A stretch of DNA of 64,000 nt from Planctomycetota bacterium (lineage in GTDB: Bacteria; Planctomycetota; UBA1135; GCA-002686595), in assembly GCA_026692665.1 (NCBI GenBank), contig JAPLOF010000057.1, positions 36,045-100,044 of the forward strand. Reading direction: 5' to 3'. The notes under the pieces are model-generated. The model did not search any database. It was not told the DNA's origin and saw only the letters and a list, made by a program, of their open reading frames with translations. This document shows, in pieces, positions 57,443 to 64,000 of this stretch; within the stretch, counting starts at the first letter, position 1; each line of letters starts with the position of its first letter. A program made the translations under genes and the position numbers.

Positions 57443-58977
57443 GCCGACCGCTCCTCCTCGCGGCCGTCGTCGCGTTCGCGCTCCTCGGCCTGGCACCCGT
57501 GGTCGTGATGGTCGCGCGCGTGGACGGGGCCGACCTCCACGCGATCCTGGCAGCTCGCTCGGCGGCGCTTCTGGGACGCACCGCTCTGCTGGGCGCCGGC
57601 GCGGCGCTGATCGCTCTCGTGGTCGGGATCCCGTTCGGTTTCCTCGTGGCCCGCACGGACGTGCCGGGCGCGCCCCTGTGGCGCATCGCGGGCGTGCTGC
57701 CGATCCTGTTGCCGCCGCTGGTCGTGGCCATGAGCTGGGCGGGCATGACCACGCTGCGCGGCGGGCTCGCGACGACGCTCGTCCTCGGGCTGTGCACGTT
57801 CCCTCTCGTGGCCCTCTACTCCGCGCGCGCCTTCGAGCGCGTCGACGGCCGCCAGGAGGAGGCCGCCCTGCTGGCGGGCGGACTGCGAGCGGCCCTGCGC
57901 GCGGAACTGCCGCTGGTCCTGCCCAGCGCGCTCTTCGCGGCCTGCTTCGCGTTCGTCCTGGCGATCAACGACTTCGCGGTGCCGGACTACGTCTCGTCGA
58001 TCGGGCCGAAGTGGAACGTGTACGCGGACGAGATCTTCGCTTCGTGGCGGTCATCGCGGGACACGGGCTCCGCCGTCGCGTCCGCGCTGCCGCTCGTCCT
58101 GCTCACCGCGCTGGCACTCTGGCCGGCGCTCGAGATGCGGCGTCGGAGTCTCCTGACCTCGTTCTCCGGCGACTTCCGCGCGCCGGGGACGTTGCGCCTC
58201 GGATTCTGGCGCTGGCCGGCGCTCGCCTTCGTGCTCGCGGTGCTCGGCGTCGCGGCGTTCACCCCGCTCGGGCGGCTCGTGTGGGAGTCGGGCGGCGGCG
58301 CGCGCGGATTCTCGGCCGCGAACATGCAGGCCTCGTTCGCGCGAGCGCTCGAGCTCGGCCGCGCGAACCTGGCCTCCAGCCTCACCTTCGCCCTCGGCGC
58401 GGCCGTGATCGCGGTCCCTTTGGGCCTCGTGCTCGGTCACGCGCTGGAGCGCAGCGGGACCCTGGGGCGCCGCCTCGCGCCGCTCGTCCTGATCCCGATC
58501 GCGGTGCCGGCCATCCTGTTCGGGATCGGGGGCATCGCGCTGTGGAACCACGCGGCGACAGGGGCGATCTACGACTCGGGCTGGATGGCGGTGTTGCTCT
58601 TCGCCGGGCGATTCCTGCCGTTCGCCGTCCTTTCCTGCGCGGCGGCGACGGCCATGCTCGACCGGCGCGTCGAGGATTCCGCGCGCCTCGCCGGCGCCGG
58701 ACCCGCGCGACGCCTCGTGCGGATCGTCGGACCCGCACTCGCGCCGGCCGTCTTCGGCAGCGGGCTCGTCGTGTTCGTGCTGTCCATGCGCGAACTCGAC
58801 GCCGCGATCCTGGTTCCCGCCGCGAACTCGACCGTCCTGTTCCGTCTCTACAACGCGGTCCACTTCGGGCGCGACGACTTCGTGGCCGCCTTGGCGCTGC
58901 TCGTCGTGTTCTTCGTCGTCGCGCCCGGCCTCTTGTGGACCCTCTTCGCGCGGCGCCGACTGGAGATCCTGCCGTGA
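57439..58977 (+). CDS. ABC transporter permease (Fe(III)/FbpB-like, two-domain)
   Basis: GTG start overlapping previous stop; two repeated permease halves with EEAALLAG / EDSARLAGAG EAA loops. Confidence 0.9.
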   Translation: MSRPLLLAAVVAFALLGLAPVVVMVARVDGADLHAILAARSAALLGRTALLGAGAALIALVVGIPFGFLVARTDVPGAPLWRIAGVLPILLPPLVVAMSWAGMTTLRGGLATTLVLGLCTFPLVALYSARAFERVDGRQEEAALLAGGLRAALRAELPLVLPSALFAACFAFVLAINDFAVPDYVSSIGPKWNVYADEIFASWRSSRDTGSAVASALPLVLLTALALWPALEMRRRSLLTSFSGDFRAPGTLRLGFWRWPALAFVLAVLGVAAFTPLGRLVWESGGGARGFSAANMQASFARALELGRANLASSLTFALGAAVIAVPLGLVLGHALERSGTLGRRLAPLVLIPIAVPAILFGIGGIALWNHAATGAIYDSGWMAVLLFAGRFLPFAVLSCAAATAMLDRRVEDSARLAGAGPARRLVRIVGPALAPAVFGSGLVVFVLSMRELDAAILVPAANSTVLFRLYNAVHFGRDDFVAALALLVVFFVVAPGLLWTLFARRRLEILP

Positions 58978-59651
58978 ACGCCGTCGTGCTCGAGAACCTC
59001 CGCGTCGAACTCGGCGGCCGCTGCGTCCTCGGACCGCTCGACCTGGAGCCGGTCCGCGGCACGTGGACGCTCGTCGTCGGTCCGTCGGGGTCCGGGAAGA
59101 CGACCCTCCTGCGTGCGATCTCCGGTCTCCTGGCACCAGCCTCGGGCCGGATCCTGCTGGCGGGATCCGTGGCGAGCGACGGCCAGCGGCTCGTGATTCC
59201 GCCCGAGCGCCGCCGGATCGGATTCGTGTTCCAGGGCGGTGGGGCGGGCCTCTGGCCGCACCTGTCCGCCCGCGCGACGATCGAGTTCGTGCTCGCGGCG
59301 CACCACGTGCCGCGCGCGGACCGCGCGCGCCGGATCACGGAGCTCCTGGAGCTCGTGGAGTTGCGCGGACTGGAAGCGCGCCGCCCGGGCGAGCTGTCGG
59401 GAGGCGAGGCGCAGCGCCTCGCGCTGGCGCGCGCCCTGGCTCACGATCCCGAGTTGCTGCTCCTCGACGAACCGCTGGGGCCCTTGGATGCGCGGCTCCG
59501 GATGGAACTCGCCGCCCGCATTCGCGAGGTCCACGTCCGCCGTGGACTGACGACCTTGCACGTCACCCACGATCCAGAGGAGGTGCGCCACCTCGCCGAT
59601 CGATCCGTCCGCCTCGAAGGCGGCCACATCGTGTCCCAGAACTCCAACTGA
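58974..59651 (+). CDS. ABC transporter ATP-binding protein
   Basis: VVGPSGSGKTTLLRAISGL, LSGGEAQRLALARAL, LLLDEPLGPLDARLR. Confidence 0.95.
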   Translation: MNAVVLENLRVELGGRCVLGPLDLEPVRGTWTLVVGPSGSGKTTLLRAISGLLAPASGRILLAGSVASDGQRLVIPPERRRIGFVFQGGGAGLWPHLSARATIEFVLAAHHVPRADRARRITELLELVELRGLEARRPGELSGGEAQRLALARALAHDPELLLLDEPLGPLDARLRMELAARIREVHVRRGLTTLHVTHDPEEVRHLADRSVRLEGGHIVSQNSN

Positions 59652-59652
59652 C

Positions 59653-60639
59653 ATGCTGTCCACCCGCATCGTCCTCGGAATCGTCGTGCTGGGCGCCACG
59701 GTCCTGGGTCTCTCTCTCGTCTTCCAGCGCCCTCCGCCGCCCGCGGAAGCCTCGGTGTTCACGAGCTCGAACCAGTGCCAGGCCTGCCACGCCACCGTGC
59801 ACGCGGAATGGGCCGACTCGCAGCACGCGCAGTCCTGGATCAACCCCGCGGTCCGCGCGCTCTCGAACGACTTCGCGAACACCGACTGCATCGACTGCCA
59901 CGCGCCGCGCCCCGTGCTCGAGACCGGTCTCGCGAACCGGGTCCTCCCGCGCGAGAGCCGTCGCTCGGAGGGCGTCGATTGCATCGCGTGCCACCAGTTG
60001 CCGGACGGGCGCATGGCGGGCACGTTGGACCGCGCGGACGTCGCCTGCCGTCCGGTCGCGACACGCGACCTCGCGCGGGTCGAGTACTGCGCGCCGTGCC
60101 ACGATCAGCACAAGACGGTGACGCAGTGGCGGGAAACCGAGTACGCCCGGAATGGAATCGGTTGCGTGGACTGCCACATGCCGTTCCGCAACGGAGATCC
60201 GAATCAGGGCCGCGACCACGCGATGCACGGGGGACACTCGATCGACGTGGTGCGGAAGGCCGTCACGCTGGGCGCCGATCGAGTCGGCGACAAGGTGCTC
60301 GCGCGCGTCGAGAACGTCGGAGCCGGGCACCACTTCCCCACGGACGAACGCTCGCGCGCGGCGGACGTCTTCTGGCGCACGCTTCCGAAGGACGGCTCCG
60401 CCGGCGGACCGTGGCGCTGGGCCTACCGGTTCCGGAGCCCCTATCGTCACGAGGTCGAGCTCGTGGACACGCTCCTGCCGGCGCACCAGACCCGCGAGGT
60501 CGAGATCGCGGATCCCGACGCTCGCGGCCGCATCGAAGTCGCGCTCTTCTACAAGCTCTCGCCCTACTGGAAGGATCCGGCGAACCCGGATCCCGAAGGC
60601 GAAGCGCGCCTCGTGCACCGCGTCGTGGTCGAGCCATGA
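59653..60639 (+). CDS. Multiheme c-type cytochrome, five CXXCH motifs
   Basis: CQACH, CIDCH, CIACH, CAPCH, CVDCH; N-terminal TM/signal; VGAGHHFPTDERSR motif. Confidence 0.9.
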   Translation: MLSTRIVLGIVVLGATVLGLSLVFQRPPPPAEASVFTSSNQCQACHATVHAEWADSQHAQSWINPAVRALSNDFANTDCIDCHAPRPVLETGLANRVLPRESRRSEGVDCIACHQLPDGRMAGTLDRADVACRPVATRDLARVEYCAPCHDQHKTVTQWRETEYARNGIGCVDCHMPFRNGDPNQGRDHAMHGGHSIDVVRKAVTLGADRVGDKVLARVENVGAGHHFPTDERSRAADVFWRTLPKDGSAGGPWRWAYRFRSPYRHEVELVDTLLPAHQTREVEIADPDARGRIEVALFYKLSPYWKDPANPDPEGEARLVHRVVVEP

Positions 60640-62099
60640 GACACGCACAGCTCCTCGGCCTGATGCTCGTGTCGGCCTGCTCCTCGGATGCGACTCCGGC
60701 GGCCGGCAAGCCCAGGTTCGAGCTGCGCGCGGTGGTGAAGCCCGCGCTGGCGGAAGCCGCGGCGCGGGCTCCGCTCGCAGCGATCGCGGGAGCGGCGGCC
60801 GACCCCGAAGCCGTGGATGCGGTGCTCGGGACGCTCGGGAGTCCGGACGCACGCCTGCACGGGCTCGCGCTCGAGGATGCCAAGGCCCTCGGAGACAGCG
60901 CGCTCCCGGCGCTCGTGGCCGTGCTCGCCGATCCGGCGGCCGCCCCGGCACGCCGGAACGCCTCCGCGCAGGCCCTGGGCGCCATCGCGACGCTGGCAGC
61001 CGTCGATGGGCTCCTCACGCGGCTCGAAGCGGACCGCGAACCCTGGCTGCGCGCGCAGTGCGCCTGGCAGATCCGGATGGCGGGCCGTGACGAGGCCGTC
61101 CCGCGACTCGTCCTGCGGCTGAAGTACGAGGCCGACAGTGCGACGGTGATCTGGATCGCCGACGCGCTCGCGAGCTTCGGCAACCTGTCCGGCCTGGAGG
61201 GTCTGCGCGTCCTGCGCGACACCGCGGCGGACGGGGCCGTCCGCGCCGCGGCGGCCGAACGCCTGGCGGCGCTCGCCGGCGAGCGTGGTTTCGCGGACGG
61301 AGATGCGCTCTACGGCGCGTGGTGGCGCGGCGAGCCGCTGGCCGGGCCCGCGGCGCGGGAGCCGAGCCCGGAGCTCCTGCGCGAGGCGTGGGACCGCATC
61401 GGCCGCCTCGCCGAGTGGGACCTGCGTCGCGTGGACGATGCGCGTTTCGTGCTCGTGCGCCTCGACGCGTGGGTCGTGCCGATGCTCACCGCGGCCTTGC
61501 GCGACGCGGACGTCTACACGCGGGTCCACGCCGCCCAGTGCCTCGAGCGCCGCGGCCCCCGTGCGCGCGCAGCGGTTCCGGAACTCGTCGCGGGACTCGC
61601 GGAGCCGCGGCTCGCACCGGGAGCCGCGGCCGCACTGGCTGCGATCGGCGAGCGCGGTGCGGCCGCTCCGCTCGAGGAATTGCTGCGGACCACGCACGAC
61701 GTCGAACTGCGCATCGCCGCGGCTCGTGCGCTGGGTGCGATCGGCGGGGCCAGTACGCTCGACCTCTTGCGCGGAGCCTGGAAACCCGACCAGCCCATCG
61801 ACCTCCGCCAGGCCGCCGCGGGATCGCTGGTCGCTCTGGGCGAAGGCGATGCCGTCGCGCCGTTCCTCCTCGAGTGCCTCGGCTCGCCGCAGGCCGACGC
61901 CAGTTCCGCCGAACACGCGTTGGGGGCGTGGATCCAAGGCCGGGCCGAGCGCGGCGCAGGAACCTGGCGGGAATTCTCGACGCGCTGGATCGCGCTCGAA
62001 CCGGCTCCGGGCACCGTCCCCGATGCCGCCGAGGTGGCACGGCGCAGGGCGCAGCGCACGGAGATCGCGCGCGCCGCGATCCAGGAACTGGGTTCCTGA
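60636..62099 (+). CDS. HEAT-repeat lipoprotein
   Basis: MRHAQLLGLMLVSACSS lipobox; multiple HEAT repeats; ATGA overlap with cytochrome stop. Confidence 0.82.
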   Translation: MRHAQLLGLMLVSACSSDATPAAGKPRFELRAVVKPALAEAAARAPLAAIAGAAADPEAVDAVLGTLGSPDARLHGLALEDAKALGDSALPALVAVLADPAAAPARRNASAQALGAIATLAAVDGLLTRLEADREPWLRAQCAWQIRMAGRDEAVPRLVLRLKYEADSATVIWIADALASFGNLSGLEGLRVLRDTAADGAVRAAAAERLAALAGERGFADGDALYGAWWRGEPLAGPAAREPSPELLREAWDRIGRLAEWDLRRVDDARFVLVRLDAWVVPMLTAALRDADVYTRVHAAQCLERRGPRARAAVPELVAGLAEPRLAPGAAAALAAIGERGAAAPLEELLRTTHDVELRIAAARALGAIGGASTLDLLRGAWKPDQPIDLRQAAAGSLVALGEGDAVAPFLLECLGSPQADASSAEHALGAWIQGRAERGAGTWREFSTRWIALEPAPGTVPDAAEVARRRAQRTEIARAAIQELGS

Positions 62100-62176
62100 T
62101 CGCCGCCCGGCCTGGAGCCCAGGAGCGACGCAGGAGGCGCCGAGGAGAGCGAGGCTTCCGAATCCGGTCCGCGCGC

Positions 62177-63088
62177 TCAGCCGGCCCGGGAAGCGACCCA
62201 GGCCACCGTCGCGATCCAGCCGGCCGTGTTGATCGCGAAGAGGACGTCGCCGCCGAGCAGGATCTTCGTCGGGCTGCCCCCGCCCTTCTGCGTGTGGACC
62301 AGGAAGAGGTAGCGGCCGAGACCGAACACGACGAACGGCACGGTCCACACCAGCCGATCGCCGTCGAACTTGACGACCGTCTCCTCGGCCACCGTGTACA
62401 TCGTGTACGTCACGATGGTGCACGCCGCGAGCACCGTCGTCATCTGGTCCAGGAAGGCGGCGTTGTACTCGCGCAGGATCGCGCGGTGCTCACCCCGACC
62501 GTCGCCCAGGAGGTCCATCTCCGCCTTGCGCTTGCACAGCGCCAGGAACAGAGCCAGGAACATGGTGCACAAGAGCAGCCAGTGCGAGATGACGACGCCG
62601 GCGGCGAGCGCGCCCGCGATCACGCGCAGCAGGAAGCCGGCCGCGATGCAGAAGGCGTCGACGAGCACGACGTGCTTGAGGCGCACGCTGTAGGCCCAGT
62701 TCATCGCCATGTAGCCGACGACGACGGGCCACACCGCGACGGGCGAGCCCTCGGCCTGGAGCGCGCACAGGATGGCTCCCGCGCCGCAGGCCACCGACAT
62801 CGCCATGGCGGTCGAAGCACCGACCCGCCCCGATGCGATCGGACGCTTCGACTTGGTCGGGTGGCGCCGGTCGGATTCGCGGTCGACGATGTCGTTGATC
62901 AGGTAGATCGCGCTCGCGCCCAGGCAGAACGCGGCGAACGCCCACAGCGTCCGGCGCACGTCGTCCATGCGCCCCTGAAAGAGACCGCCCTGCGAACCGC
63001 GCGCGAACACCAGCGCCGCGAAGACGAAGACGTTCTTGACCCACTGGTGCGGGCGCAGGGCGAGGATCAGGGCCTTCGGGTCCATCAT
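62177..63088 (-). CDS. UbiA-family prenyltransferase, decaprenyl-phosphate phosphoribosyltransferase-like
   Basis: LRPHQWVKNVFVFAALVFARG, YLINDIVDRESDRRHPTKSKRPIASG. Confidence 0.9.
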   Translation of the reverse strand: MMDPKALILALRPHQWVKNVFVFAALVFARGSQGGLFQGRMDDVRRTLWAFAAFCLGASAIYLINDIVDRESDRRHPTKSKRPIASGRVGASTAMAMSVACGAGAILCALQAEGSPVAVWPVVVGYMAMNWAYSVRLKHVVLVDAFCIAAGFLLRVIAGALAAGVVISHWLLLCTMFLALFLALCKRKAEMDLLGDGRGEHRAILREYNAAFLDQMTTVLAACTIVTYTMYTVAEETVVKFDGDRLVWTVPFVVFGLGRYLFLVHTQKGGGSPTKILLGGDVLFAINTAGWIATVAWVASRAG

Positions 63089-63191
63089 CGGGAGGCGCAG
63101 GTCGTGCGCCCGGAATCCGAGAGGATCGGCCCGGGCGGGCGCGGGGCTGACGGGAAACCCGCGGATTCTCGGGGGCGGCTGCCGGGGCCGT

Positions 63192-63863
63192 TCAATCCAG
63201 GCTGAGCTTGCGCAGCTCTTCGATCGGCGAGTCCGGACCGACGACGAGGTGTTCGTCGTCCGGGCCGATGATGCCCTTCTCGCGCAGTTCGCCCAGCTCG
63301 TACGTCGACACCACGGCGCTGTCGAGCAGCGCGCAGGTCGTCGTGCGGTGGTTCATCTCGGGGTCGTTGTCGTCCGCGACGAGCACTTCCTTGCCCGAGC
63401 CGTCGGGAAAGCGGCGCAACGGGTAGCGCTTCACGTCGCGACCCGCGTAGGCGGTGTACGTGCCGTCGACGCCGTCGAGATGCTTGAACCAATCGGTCGG
63501 ATCCTCGGCGCTGAGGCCGGTGAGCGCGCTCTTCTTGATCGCCGGGCAGGAGAGGCTCTCGGCGCGGTCCTTCGTGTTGTTCCAGACGCCGCTCGAGATC
63601 AGCGCGCCTAGGAACTTCGCGCCGCCCTCCTTGGGGAGGTCCTTGTGCTTCGTCTCGTACATCACGAAACCGCCGTAGATCTCCTGCAGGTTCTTCTTGC
63701 AGGCGGTCACGCGCGCCTGGTCGATCGCCTCGGGGATCTTGGGCAGGAGGAAGACCATCAGGATCGAGATGATCAGGATGACCGCCAGGAGCTCGATCAG
63801 CGTGAAGCCGGCGCGCAGGATCGAACCGGCACGGAGGGGAGAACGTCGGGCTTGGGTACGCAT
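63192..63863 (-). CDS. Type IV pilin/type II secretion pseudopilin-like protein
   Basis: Prepilin cleavage motif G/FTLIELLAVILIISILMVFLLP. Confidence 0.9.
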   Translation of the reverse strand: MRTQARRSPLRAGSILRAGFTLIELLAVILIISILMVFLLPKIPEAIDQARVTACKKNLQEIYGGFVMYETKHKDLPKEGGAKFLGALISSGVWNNTKDRAESLSCPAIKKSALTGLSAEDPTDWFKHLDGVDGTYTAYAGRDVKRYPLRRFPDGSGKEVLVADDNDPEMNHRTTTCALLDSAVVSTYELGELREKGIIGPDDEHLVVGPDSPIEELRKLSLD

Positions 63864-64000
63864 CGCGGACGGTTGTACCCCGTGAAGCGCCCAGGGTCAC
63901 CCGAAACGGGGGGGCGGCATGGTAGGGCGGTAGCGCCGGTCGGGTACGGCGTCGGCACGTCGTCGGTACGGAGCCAGGCTCGACTCCGCCGTTTTCGATT

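Noticed and set aside
1-64000. CRISPR arrays, tRNA/rRNA genes, integrase or transposase genes
   Set aside because: No regularly spaced repeats, tRNA-like cloverleafs, or mobile-element protein motifs noticed by eye; an Infernal/tRNAscan run would be needed to exclude small RNAs

Overview
High-GC bacterial chromosomal window, probably Planctomycetota-like (inference from gene content only). It is almost fully coding, with about 48 protein genes in tight operons (many ATGA/GTGA overlaps). No tRNA, rRNA, CRISPR array, transposase or phage gene was recognised. Main blocks: (1) 0-20 kb, an exopolysaccharide locus with XrtA/EpsH-type families (DUF3473 polysaccharide deacetylase, XrtA-type amidotransferase, O-ligase, chain-length determinant, Wza-like export protein) plus nucleotide-sugar enzymes (rfbA/rfbD/rfbB, UDP-sugar epimerase, UDP-glucuronate decarboxylase, glmS). 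(2) 20-34 kb, mostly housekeeping (accC/accB, asd, moaC, S41 protease, AI-2E transporter, holB, tmk, a TPR metallopeptidase, a PGRP amidase). (3) 34-37 kb, a hybrid histidine kinase paired with a PhnD-like binding protein. (4) 37.5-41.8 kb, a very unusual single ORF fusing two rhodanese domains, a YidC/Oxa1-like membrane domain, a PEP-synthase/Rph-like dikinase and a PilZ domain. This is the strongest novelty candidate and sits next to a McsB-type protein arginine kinase. (5) 43-47 kb, a Wzm/Wzt ABC glycan exporter coupled to a methyltransferase with a long coiled coil (WbdD-like terminator/ruler candidate). (6) 47-56 kb, arginase, SAM hydroxide adenosyltransferase, HEAT protein, phosphohexomutase and aminotransferase. 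(7) 56-62 kb, a Fe(III)-type ABC importer in one operon with a five-CXXCH cytochrome and a HEAT lipoprotein. A 147-bp near-perfect inverted repeat at 26582-26728 contains the stop codons of both flanking convergent genes.
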